Shown piece after piece: positions 20,372 through 28,488 of a stretch of 28,488 nt of DNA (its first letter is position 1; the number at the start of each line of letters is the position of its first letter). The DNA comes from a virus: positions 1 to 28,488 of the IMG/VR virus record IMGVR_UViG_3300043099_000254; one strand, given 5' to 3'. The position numbers and the translations under genes were made by a program. The notes under the pieces are model-generated. The model was not told where the DNA came from, did no database searches, and saw nothing but the letters and a program-made list of their open reading frames with translations.

Positions 20372-23300
20372 ATGGCAGCACAACCATTTGATAAAGCAAC
20401 AGCGGATAAACTAGTAGAGGCGTTTAATAATTTAAACGCTGAAATCAAAGATACTCTGTCTAATCTAGACAAGATAGTTGATACCGAGAAAAGAATGGTT
20501 GATATAGCCAAACAGTTAGGACAGGCATATAAAACACAAAAAGATAAGCTTGATGAACAGTTAAAAGGAAAAAGTTTACAAGAAAAATTATCATCAAAAT
20601 TTGTAAATTCTGAAAAAAAGTTAAATGAATTTGCACAGGCACGTATCAACAGTTACATAAAAATAGAGAGTTTACAAAATGAATTATTGACAAACGCAGC
20701 TGAACTTCTAGTAGAGCAAAGTAAAGATCCTACCAGCGATACTGTTATAGCTTTACAAGATTTAATTAATAAAAAATCAACCGAGTTGAATTTGGAAGAA
20801 CATTTATTGAAAAACAGTGCTTCCAAGTTAGAATCGTTAAAACTACATAATTTTTTACTAAAAGCAGCAAACGAGTTAATAGATTTATATAACAAAGCAT
20901 TGGAGATGGGTGTAAAGTTGTTAAACAAGATGGGTGATTTGGCTTCGGGTTTAGCAACTAAACTAAATATACCCACCACATTAGCTGGTACTTTTGAAAG
21001 AATATTAGACGTTTTTAATCAAATTGACACCGCTGCTACAAATGTTAGACAAAAATTTGGACTATTACCAAGTCAGGGTGCAATTTTTGAAAAAAACATA
21101 CGAGAAGCTTCTATTGAGTTAGCTGAGTTTGGTATAAACGCTGAACAACTTGGCGGAACAATGAAACAAATAGGTTCAACTTTTACAAGTTTGCAATCTA
21201 TGGAAAAAGGATTGGTTAAAGATGTTTCAATAATGTCTGCTCAATTTGGAGTAGCTTCTGAAACAAGTGTTAAGTTTCTACAAACGTTAGGTGGCGTATC
21301 TGGAAAAAGTGCAATAGCCAAACAAAATATGTTGGGATTGGCAAAATTTGCTGCAAATGCTTATGGAGTTGGGTTGGACGATGTAATGAACGATGTCGCA
21401 AATGCATCTGAAGAAGCTAGAATGTTTGCTGGTAAAAATGCAGATGAAATGGTTAGAGCTGCAGCTCAAGCTAGACAAATGGGTACTACTCTTGACAATA
21501 TGGCAAAAACTGCAAAGGGTTTGCTTGACTTTGAAAGTAGTATTCAATCAGAATTAAAAGCTAGTGCATTGATTGGTAAAAATATTAATTTTAATGAAGC
21601 TCGCAGATTGGCATTTCAAGGCGATATTATTGGGGCAAATAAATTAATATTGGATCAAGCTAAGAAAATTAAGTTCAATCAGTTAAATCCAATTGCACAA
21701 GACGCGTTTGCAAAAGCTGCTGGTAAGACTGTAAAAGAATTGCAAGAAATGTTAAATGCTGAAGAAAATCTGAAAGAAGCATTAAAATCAAAAGATCCAT
21801 TGGTAAGAGCCGAAGCAGAGAAGAAAAAGCAAATGGCGGAAATGATGAAGAACGATCCTATTGCTGCTAAAAAAGCTGCTCAAGCCGAATATGAAAAAGG
21901 GTTGATTCAAGAAAAAAATCAAACCAGAATGAAACAGTTGCAAAATGAAATTAATGCAATTTTTATGGAATTTATTGGGCCTATATTGGAAGAAATTGGA
22001 CCAATATTTACACAGTTATTAAAATATATAAAAGATAACCGAGAAGAAATCAAAAAATTTGCACAAGAAGTGGGTAAACTATATATGATGTTTAAAAGTT
22101 TATCTATAGTATCAAATATATTGGGTGGGATAGGAAAAATGACAAGTGGATTTGGAAAATTAATTACTTATTCTTCACAATTTTTATCATCGGCGCTAAA
22201 AATATCAAGTATTTTTATTGGGTGGTCAACGAGTACATCGGGTATCATAAACACGATAGTAAATATTTCGTTAAAAATAGAAAAGATCGCAAGTGGACTA
22301 AAATCAGCATCAGATACATTAAAAGGATTTGGTACGGGATTTCAATCCATATCTAATTTTATCGGAAAAGGATCTACACAATTAACAAAACTTTCAAATA
22401 GCGTTTTTAATATCGGAATGAATATTGAAAAAGTATTTACAAAATTTCCAGCAATTTCAAAAATTGGAAATATTATCTCAAACGTATTTAGTGGACTAGG
22501 TAGTTCGGTAAAAGGAATTGGAAGTTTTGTGGGTGGAATATTTGGCAAACTTGGTACTGGCATTGGGTTTTTTTCAAAACTCGCTCCGATTTTTGGAGCA
22601 GTAGCTAAATTTTTAGGACCAATAGGACTAGTTGTATCTGTGATTCAAGGTGGCATAGCGTTTTTTAAAGCATTTAATGAAACGACAGGTACCGTGAGTC
22701 AAAAAGCAGTAGCTGGATTAAAAGCTGTAGTTAATGCTTTGGTTGTAGAACCATTAAAAATGGTTTGGGATTTTCTTAAAAAGATACCGTCGTTTTTAGC
22801 CGATATAGATTTTGCGGGAATATTTAAAGACGTAACCAACTTTTTATTAGACGCACTAACGAGTTTGCCTGATAAAATAGAAGAGTTATTTAGTGGTGGC
22901 GGTGGGGGAATTGAATGGGGTAAAATTTTTGCAAATATTGGAAGATTAGCAATTGAAATTATTGTATTTCACTTTGTTAAATTGCCTATAGCTATAGCTA
23001 AAACAGTGGGAAAATTAGGATTGTTAATTTTGAAAGCTTTTGGACTGAACGCAATCGCTGACGGTATTGCATCTGTAGCAGACACTTTATATACTATACT
23101 TAAATGGCCATTTGAATTGGTATATAATTGGGTAATGGATAAATTGGGTGGTAAATCTCCATCCGAAATCGGTTTAGCGATTGTTGATGGTATTAAATCT
23201 GTAGTAGATATGTTATTTGATGTACTTACATATCCATTTAAAAAAGCCGCTCAAATTATACCAGAGATTATAAATATTTTAAAAACAACATTTGTTGATG

Positions 23301-23779
23301 CTTTCAAATCCGTAATGGATGTGATGTTTGATTTGATTACATATCCATTTAAAAAAGGATTTGAACTAATAAAGTCTGCTGTATCTGAAGTTGGTACTTT
23401 TCTCAAAGACACATTCAGTGGAGCTTTTACTTTTATTATTGGTGCTCTTGAAAAAGTATGGGAAAAAATGAAAGGTATTGGTTCATTTATATCTGATACA
23501 ATAGGAAAAACTTTTAGTTTTGTTGGTAGAATAGTCGGAACATCAGAAGAAACTCCATCAAAAACTGCGACTGAATCAAAAACAAGTGTAAAAACTGATG
23601 ATTTATTGATCAATACAATTGTAAATTCCAATAGAGTTTTAGCAGAAAAACTTGATAAATTGACTTCTATGATGGCATCTGGTCAAATTGCTGTGTATAT
23701 TGATGGTCAACGTGCAAATCAATTATTAGCAACAAGTAACTCAAAATTTGGTTCATTTGGTCAAGCAACAACCAATTAA
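20372..23779 (+). CDS. Tape measure protein
   Basis: The product has 1135 residues. The first ~190 are a long charged coiled coil. A helical region with FGLLPSQGAIFEKNIREASI and MSAQFGVASETSVKFLQTLG (about 225-310) resembles the conserved core of T4-like tape measure proteins. Further Ala/Lys/Glu-rich helices follow, then a Gly-rich hydrophobic zone (about 590-850) with several membrane-compatible segments (such as KFLGPIGLVVSVIQGGIAFF). The C-terminal third contains three related units around YPF (KWPFELVYNW, LTYPFKKAAQ, ITYPFKKGFE), 42 and 37 residues apart. The protein sets tail length and is ejected with the DNA; hydrophobic zones are usual. At about 0.15 nm per residue, the general rule for such proteins, the tail would be about 170 nm. 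The gene is preceded by the chaperone and frameshift site and followed by baseplate genes. Confidence 0.85.
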   Translation: MAAQPFDKATADKLVEAFNNLNAEIKDTLSNLDKIVDTEKRMVDIAKQLGQAYKTQKDKLDEQLKGKSLQEKLSSKFVNSEKKLNEFAQARINSYIKIESLQNELLTNAAELLVEQSKDPTSDTVIALQDLINKKSTELNLEEHLLKNSASKLESLKLHNFLLKAANELIDLYNKALEMGVKLLNKMGDLASGLATKLNIPTTLAGTFERILDVFNQIDTAATNVRQKFGLLPSQGAIFEKNIREASIELAEFGINAEQLGGTMKQIGSTFTSLQSMEKGLVKDVSIMSAQFGVASETSVKFLQTLGGVSGKSAIAKQNMLGLAKFAANAYGVGLDDVMNDVANASEEARMFAGKNADEMVRAAAQARQMGTTLDNMAKTAKGLLDFESSIQSELKASALIGKNINFNEARRLAFQGDIIGANKLILDQAKKIKFNQLNPIAQDAFAKAAGKTVKELQEMLNAEENLKEALKSKDPLVRAEAEKKKQMAEMMKNDPIAAKKAAQAEYEKGLIQEKNQTRMKQLQNEINAIFMEFIGPILEEIGPIFTQLLKYIKDNREEIKKFAQEVGKLYMMFKSLSIVSNILGGIGKMTSGFGKLITYSSQFLSSALKISSIFIGWSTSTSGIINTIVNISLKIEKIASGLKSASDTLKGFGTGFQSISNFIGKGSTQLTKLSNSVFNIGMNIEKVFTKFPAISKIGNIISNVFSGLGSSVKGIGSFVGGIFGKLGTGIGFFSKLAPIFGAVAKFLGPIGLVVSVIQGGIAFFKAFNETTGTVSQKAVAGLKAVVNALVVEPLKMVWDFLKKIPSFLADIDFAGIFKDVTNFLLDALTSLPDKIEELFSGGGGGIEWGKIFANIGRLAIEIIVFHFVKLPIAIAKTVGKLGLLILKAFGLNAIADGIASVADTLYTILKWPFELVYNWVMDKLGGKSPSEIGLAIVDGIKSVVDMLFDVLTYPFKKAAQIIPEIINILKTTFVDAFKSVMDVMFDLITYPFKKGFELIKSAVSEVGTFLKDTFSGAFTFIIGALEKVWEKMKGIGSFISDTIGKTFSFVGRIVGTSEETPSKTATESKTSVKTDDLLINTIVNSNRVLAEKLDKLTSMMASGQIAVYIDGQRANQLLATSNSKFGSFGQATTN

Positions 23780-23783
23780 TCTG

Positions 23784-23792
23784 ATATTTATA
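23784..23792 (+). promoter_or_regulatory. ATATTTATA motif 4 nt before the baseplate cap gene
   Basis: An exact ATATTTATA, then ATTA, then the ATG at 23797. The 17-nt spacer between tape measure stop and this start is almost all motif. It is identical to the leader of the neck gene at 3651. Confidence 0.5.
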
Positions 23793-23796
23793 ATTA

Positions 23797-26409
23797 ATGG
23801 CAAATAGTAATACATATTCTAGCGCAATAGGTAATGATGGTGCGCAAGTTACCACACTTTCTAATATACAAGGTGCGGGTTTATCTTTGCCGCCAAATGC
23901 CGAACAATATATAAATCTAAGAGCGCCTGGTAAATTAGAAACATTATTCAATACTAATAATAACAACGAAGTATTATATAGCAAGAATAAACCAACTGAT
24001 TTATACGCAAGAGGATTAATTAGCAGCGAATTAGCACCTCCATTTTACGCAAATCCAAATCAAGGTCAACGTCAGAAGATAAATGTTAGCAGATCGTTTC
24101 CTATACAATCCGCATTGAGAGACGGTACCAGAATCAGAAGATTTCTAGGATCTGGTAAAGGTGGTACTTTTTTAACAAAACAAATACTATTACAAGGATT
24201 TGCTCCATTTGACGAAACCAAGATTTATAATCCAGCAAGCCCTCTTTTGGCTGCGGTTAGATTATCAACATTTGGTGCTATAGAAAGACCCACCAGATTT
24301 ATAGATAGTAGCAATATCGTCGGTGGTTTAATGGGTGCTGCCGGTATAGGTGGTATTACAAAAGCTATTGGTGGATTGTTTGGTGCAACTGAAGGCAATC
24401 CATCTCCGCCACGTAGTAGTGTGGCTAGTGCAGCTAGTGAGCCAAAGAGTGGATTGGGTGGATTTTTCAATTTTACAGGATTACTTGGTGGTGGCGATAA
24501 AGCAGATCAAGTAATGCCTATTACAGGTCGAGATGGTGTTAAAGGATTACTAAGAGGTAATACAGCTACTGCTGGTTACAACAACAAACGATATAAGAGT
24601 TTGATGAGTAATTCTACAGGCAAAGGCGGATTCTTTAGTAATCTACTAAAATCAGCTGGGTCATTTTTAAAGAATAATACGATTCTAGGTGGATTGTTGC
24701 CACCTACTCAACCAATAGCAGGATTAAATTACAGAGCTGACGAAGATACATATGATCTGATGTTGAATACCAATAGATGGAGTAATTCTATTACACACGA
24801 CAGAACAAGTGGTAAGAAGAGTGCTAATCTAAATGTTAATTTAAATCAGGGTAACAATTTGTTATATACAGGCACACAACCAAAATCAAAAGGTGGTTTT
24901 ATTGGTGGGTTGTTAAAAGCAGTTGGATTACAACAAATAACAGGAGGCAACAGCAGTGGTACAAGTGGAATGAGATTTTTTGCCACTCCTCTGACAAACA
25001 TAGTTTCTAAACGATTGAGACTATATGTTCAAAGCAATAAAAATTTAAGAAACAACAGCTTTTTATCTGTTACATATTCAACTACACCTGGCGTTGGTAA
25101 ATTAACAGATTCGTATACAATTAGTAATGTTGAAATTAGTTCTGTAGACGGCGCTAATACAAATAGATACGGTGATTTAGTTAAAATAGATGGTGATGTA
25201 GAATATAGTGATCAATTGTTAAATTATAAACAATATACCGATCCTAAATTATCTGTAAACTATCAACGTACACTTTCAGATAAAACAGATAAAACTGTAG
25301 AATATATTCAAGATTTAAGCAGAATTTTAAAAACCAAAATTGCTGGAAACGACAATTTAAAGTATGGTGTAGATCCTATATTTGGAAAAACACAACAGTA
25401 TGCCACAGATGATGTTGGTTTTAATTATTTAGCGAAAGTAAAATCAGACAGAACCAATACTGACGGATCTGATAGTGCAAATCAATACACCTATACTGGT
25501 CGAATCAGATATGAAAGAAAAGAAAAGTTTCCAACTCTATTGGGTAAAAAAGAAGGTAGAGACAGATTTATAAGACCCACCAACAATGTTGACTATGTTA
25601 ACAGCTTGGGTGTATTAAATGCTGATGAATTTGCTGAAAAATATAATGATCAATTTAACGGATTGGGTCCTGACTTGGTTAAGTTTTACTTCTATGATAT
25701 AGTTAACAACAGATTTATACCGTTTAATGCTACTGTAAAAGGGTTACAAGAAAACAATACATCTACTTGGGAACCAATTGAATACTTGGGTAGACCTGAC
25801 AAGTTATACTATTACAAAGGATTTACCAGAGACGTTAGTTTCAATTTTAAAGTGGTTGCACATTCTGTTAAAGAATTATTACCTATGTGGCAACGTGTAA
25901 ACTATTTGGTGGGTTTAACCAGACCTTCTAATTATACTTCCACTGTAAATGGTGGATTTATGATACCACCGATGGTGCAATTTACACTTGGAGATTTTTA
26001 CAAAAATCACTTTGTGGTTTTAAATTCGTGCAATGTTAGCATACCTGAAGATGCATCTTGGGAATTAATTAACGAGAGTACTGTACAACAACAAGACTGG
26101 AGTTATAATTTAGGAAATATATTTACATTTGACAAAACCAGTATGAAAGGTAAAGTTGCGCAATTTCCAAGAGAAGCGGAAATTACTATCAATATGTCAT
26201 TGATGGAAAAAGACAGACCAAAAACAGGAAGAGCTTTGTGGGGAAATGCTCCTGTTGCAACTATGACTCAGGCGGATGCTGGAGAAACTGCTACTGTATC
26301 TACATTTGGTACAACCGATCTTTATGGCGATAAAGATTATAATGATGTAGCTAATAATGATTTCTCTATGAATATGCGATATGATGTTGACAGACAAGGA
26401 AATAAATGA
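23797..26409 (+). CDS. Large baseplate protein, putative tail-tube cap / initiator (gp48/gp54-like)
   Basis: The product has 870 residues. The C-terminal ~270 residues hold the recognisable part: VKFYFYDIVNNRFIPFNATV, WEPIEYLGRPDKLYYYKGFT, FNFKVVAHSVKELLPMWQRV, YLVGLTRPSNYTS, IPPMVQFTLGDFYKNHFVVL and NVSIPEDASWEL. Together they look like a tube-fold domain of T4-like baseplate proteins that prime tail tube assembly; the order after the tape measure gene matches T4 29-48-54. The region from about 175 to 395 contains four Gly/hydrophobic segments (for example GGLMGAAGIGGITKAIGGLF and KGGFFSNLLKSAGSFL) with charged linkers, not known to me in gp48. A short GTSG unit (NSSGTSGM) is near residue 388. 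The stop overlaps the next start (ATGA). The cap assignment is from order and partial motif, so a different baseplate role remains possible. Confidence 0.6.
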   Translation: MANSNTYSSAIGNDGAQVTTLSNIQGAGLSLPPNAEQYINLRAPGKLETLFNTNNNNEVLYSKNKPTDLYARGLISSELAPPFYANPNQGQRQKINVSRSFPIQSALRDGTRIRRFLGSGKGGTFLTKQILLQGFAPFDETKIYNPASPLLAAVRLSTFGAIERPTRFIDSSNIVGGLMGAAGIGGITKAIGGLFGATEGNPSPPRSSVASAASEPKSGLGGFFNFTGLLGGGDKADQVMPITGRDGVKGLLRGNTATAGYNNKRYKSLMSNSTGKGGFFSNLLKSAGSFLKNNTILGGLLPPTQPIAGLNYRADEDTYDLMLNTNRWSNSITHDRTSGKKSANLNVNLNQGNNLLYTGTQPKSKGGFIGGLLKAVGLQQITGGNSSGTSGMRFFATPLTNIVSKRLRLYVQSNKNLRNNSFLSVTYSTTPGVGKLTDSYTISNVEISSVDGANTNRYGDLVKIDGDVEYSDQLLNYKQYTDPKLSVNYQRTLSDKTDKTVEYIQDLSRILKTKIAGNDNLKYGVDPIFGKTQQYATDDVGFNYLAKVKSDRTNTDGSDSANQYTYTGRIRYERKEKFPTLLGKKEGRDRFIRPTNNVDYVNSLGVLNADEFAEKYNDQFNGLGPDLVKFYFYDIVNNRFIPFNATVKGLQENNTSTWEPIEYLGRPDKLYYYKGFTRDVSFNFKVVAHSVKELLPMWQRVNYLVGLTRPSNYTSTVNGGFMIPPMVQFTLGDFYKNHFVVLNSCNVSIPEDASWELINESTVQQQDWSYNLGNIFTFDKTSMKGKVAQFPREAEITINMSLMEKDRPKTGRALWGNAPVATMTQADAGETATVSTFGTTDLYGDKDYNDVANNDFSMNMRYDVDRQGNK

Positions 26410-26699
26410 GATATCAATTTACGCCAACTGAAAAAAGATATGATGGGAAATTGGTATTTAAGACCACGTATTATCCCAATATACCGGAAACCGAGGACGA
26501 TATATACATTACCGCATCCAATGAAGATTATTTGGATGCTTTAGCCAAAAAGTATTATGGTGATGAAATGTACTGGTGGATAATTGCTTTGGCTAACAAC
26601 ATATCTGATGGCAAATTGTCCGTTAATGCAAATAAACAATTAAGAATTCCAGGCAATTTACCAAATATATTACAGAATCTCAAACAGATTAATAGTTAA
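26406..26699 (+). CDS. LysM-like small baseplate protein (gp53 / gpX-like)
   Basis: The product has 97 residues. It reads YDGKLVFKTTYYPNIPETED, then DDIYITASNEDYLDALAKKYYGDEMYWW (about 31-58) and IIALANNIS, ending QLRIPGNLPNILQNLKQI. This is a LysM-type fold signature (start strand, YLDxLAxxYYGD helix, WWxIAxANN, IPxxG/P end). Phage baseplates use it in T4 gp53 and P2 gpX to hold hub and wedge together. The start overlaps the upstream stop by 4 nt (ATGA) and has AAGGA 6 nt before it, so it is translationally coupled with a proper ribosome site. Five nt separate it from the next gene. Confidence 0.8.
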   Translation: MRYQFTPTEKRYDGKLVFKTTYYPNIPETEDDIYITASNEDYLDALAKKYYGDEMYWWIIALANNISDGKLSVNANKQLRIPGNLPNILQNLKQINS

Positions 26700-26704
26700 G
26701 TTAT

Positions 26705-28488
26705 ATGGCATACGAGGATGAAATTGCAGAAGAACCTAGATGGTGGGAAGTACAAAACATTCCTGTTGCATTAATTCGTGAATTAAGACGCAGAAAAAAC
26801 TCAAATAACGTTGGTTTTAACTATCCAACCCCAGGTGACCCAAGTGGTGTTGTATATGATTTCTACAATAAACATGGTCAGTACAAAGGACCAATGACTC
26901 CGTGGGTACGAGTTTTTTCAAATGGCACTGGTATAGCTGGAAATGGATTGGTACCTCGTAGTACGATACTAAATAAAAACGGAGAAGAAAAGAGTTATGA
27001 TGGATTCTTGTTTATGCCTGGCAGTGGATTTTATGAAATGTATGGTTTTAAACAAGATGGCAATGTATTAAAACAAGACAAGTCTGTTATTGGATATGAA
27101 GCTAATGGAAATCCACATTATATAGATTCTAGATATAGAAATCAATTTTCTTACAAGTGGCCAAGTACATTTAACAAAAACGGCAAGATTATAGAAAGCG
27201 TACAGAAATCTGAAGTGTCTTCTGTGTTACCACCACCTAATTTAGATAGCATAGAAATAAAAACTAGCAAAGATATGTTGTCGTTTGCTACCATAAAATT
27301 CAAATGTTATGGATTGGCTCAGTTGGAATATCTAGCACCATTCTTTTTGACACCCAGAATAAATGTGTTTGTTGAAATAGGATGGAATTTGTTTAATATC
27401 AATTCACTGATTGATTTATCCAGCAAAAATGAATGTTGGTCAATAATACAATCTCCACAAAAAATAATGGATAAATGGTACCAATCGTATGGTAATTATG
27501 GTGGTATTACTGGAATTGTAACCAAGTATAATTTTTCAACACAAGACGGTACTATATATGATTGCAATGTGGAACTAACTTCTCGACAAGCATTATTTGC
27601 TGGTATGCCTGCGGAAAACAATGTAAGTACCACAACAAATTCAAAGACCGATTCCAATGGCAAAAAAATACCAACAGAAACAAAAGAATATACAGGATTA
27701 AAAACGTTTTTGAAAACCGCTTTACCCAAGTTAAAGCAAGTTGTTATTGATCGTAAAAATTTTATGGAATATATTGCTACAAACGGTATATCCAATTCGG
27801 AAGATTATGACAATTCTAAAACACAAGAGTTTTTAAAACAACAAACTTTTTATGATGGAAAAATTGAAAACAGAATTTTTATAGGAAGAACAGATGCGCC
27901 TAATGTATATAAAAAACCAGCTGTACCAGTTGGAGAAGAAAATATATCATATAAATCAACTAATATTGGTGGAGTAAATTACAAAGCTGTATCATATAAA
28001 GATGATCGTTGTGATTTTGATACCAAAGGCGACGATGAAGTGTGGATGCAATTGGATTTTCTTTTTGAAGTTGCTAACAAATTCTGTTCCGTCGTATCAA
28101 ATAAAACATTTACTATTAATGTAGATAAGATAATAAATGCACATCCAAATTTAATAAGTTGTGACCCACACGTATTAATACCAAATGGAATTGCTCCTAA
28201 ATTTAATATTGGCAAAAAACTTCCAGATGAAAGTTACTTAAATACTATAAAAAATAATAAATTGGATCCAACTGCACAAAGTCGAGTTGAAAATGAAATC
28301 AAGTCTGGTGGATATTTGAAAAATGGTGATCCAAATCAAAATGCGTTTTTAAAATCAAAATATGATGTCGAGGTAACTAATGTAAACGACGAACTTTATA
28401 GAGCTGCTAAAAAAGTCGAAACTGTATTTAAAACAGCGGGTGCTTATAGAGATAATTTAGATACTGTTATCAATAGATTGTACTATGA
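26705..28488 (+). CDS. Baseplate hub candidate (gp27-like), 3' end beyond window
   Basis: The frame opens at ATG 26705 and stays open for 594 codons to the window edge, so the C-terminus is missing. The N-terminal region (AEEPRWWEVQNIPVALIREL) is Trp-rich. Near residues 180-235 comes the stretch LPPPNLDSIEIKTSKDMLSF followed by TIKFKCYGLAQLEYLAPFFL and TPRINVFVEIGWNLF. I associate this with central hub or spike-bearing baseplate proteins of T4-like phages, where the FFLTPGxxVxVEWGW element is common. A long insertion rich in Asn, Lys, Asp follows (about 300-400). Position after the LysM-like gene also fits hub or spike. The gp27-like name is tentative. Confidence 0.5.
   Translation, partial: MAYEDEIAEEPRWWEVQNIPVALIRELRRRKNSNNVGFNYPTPGDPSGVVYDFYNKHGQYKGPMTPWVRVFSNGTGIAGNGLVPRSTILNKNGEEKSYDGFLFMPGSGFYEMYGFKQDGNVLKQDKSVIGYEANGNPHYIDSRYRNQFSYKWPSTFNKNGKIIESVQKSEVSSVLPPPNLDSIEIKTSKDMLSFATIKFKCYGLAQLEYLAPFFLTPRINVFVEIGWNLFNINSLIDLSSKNECWSIIQSPQKIMDKWYQSYGNYGGITGIVTKYNFSTQDGTIYDCNVELTSRQALFAGMPAENNVSTTTNSKTDSNGKKIPTETKEYTGLKTFLKTALPKLKQVVIDRKNFMEYIATNGISNSEDYDNSKTQEFLKQQTFYDGKIENRIFIGRTDAPNVYKKPAVPVGEENISYKSTNIGGVNYKAVSYKDDRCDFDTKGDDEVWMQLDFLFEVANKFCSVVSNKTFTINVDKIINAHPNLISCDPHVLIPNGIAPKFNIGKKLPDESYLNTIKNNKLDPTAQSRVENEIKSGGYLKNGDPNQNAFLKSKYDVEVTNVNDELYRAAKKVETVFKTAGAYRDNLDTVINRLYY

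Noticed and set aside
27562-27750. Small + strand frame inside the hub gene
   Set aside because: It overlaps the long open frame from 26705 and has no independent signals.
1-28488. tRNA genes or integrase/attachment sites
   Set aside because: I saw no cloverleaf-like segments with TTC-loop signatures and no recombinase gene in the window.

Overview
The window is a piece of the late (virion structural) region of an AT-rich, contractile-tailed, T4-like phage or prophage, probably uncultured. The evidence is a T4-type neck, tail and baseplate order on the + strand: neck/connector proteins, a tail-completion (gp15-like) protein, two very large tail-fibre genes, a gp19-like tail tube protein, a gp26-like baseplate/tail chaperone protein, a tape measure protein, a gp48/gp54-like cap candidate, a LysM-like gp53 candidate and the start of a hub candidate. 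I see no tail sheath gene, capsid, terminase, lysozyme, tRNA, CRISPR or insertion sequence here. The host is not identified. A phage lipoprotein with an inner-membrane segment points to a diderm (Gram-negative) host.

Layout. Positions 1-1357 hold two - strand genes: a truncated MscS-like small membrane protein and a lipoprotein with coiled coil and transmembrane segment (a candidate unimolecular spanin). A 45-bp divergent spacer separates them from the + strand run. Positions 1403-3593 hold three tightly overlapping accessory genes (a conserved Cys/Arg-rich phage protein, a small cupin-like protein, a GP88-like protein). Positions 3651-6845 hold neck and tail-completion genes. Positions 6915-16421 hold a 2002-residue fibre dominated by about 1730 residues of Gly-Thr-Ser/Gly-Ser-Ser triplets and ending in a peptidase S74-type chaperone, then a 1162-residue fibre built on VGIGTTSP-type repeats with a short Gly-X-Y tract and a tip domain. 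Positions 16577-19263 hold a HAD phosphatase-nucleotidyltransferase fusion, the tail tube gene with a strong terminator, and an HxGH nucleotidyltransferase. Positions 19313-28488 hold the baseplate/tail-initiation block.

Three things stand out. First, the gp26-like gene just before the tape measure gene ends at a T7 run and is followed by a 70-codon, start-less open frame in the +1 frame. This is the position and form of the programmed frameshift of tail assembly chaperones (lambda G/GT, P2 E/E'). Second, the giant Gly-X-Y fibre is a mosaic with its own higher-order repeats, a strict place for Asn, and a shift in serine codon use near its 3' end. Third, a directional ATATTTATA motif lies almost always 4 nt before the first start codon of a transcription unit, on both strands. 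This places a TATTTA hexamer at -12 to -7 relative to the start codon and suggests leaderless late transcripts. Genes inside operons more often carry Shine-Dalgarno-like sequence instead.

Functional names are from reading motifs and gene order only; no database search was run.
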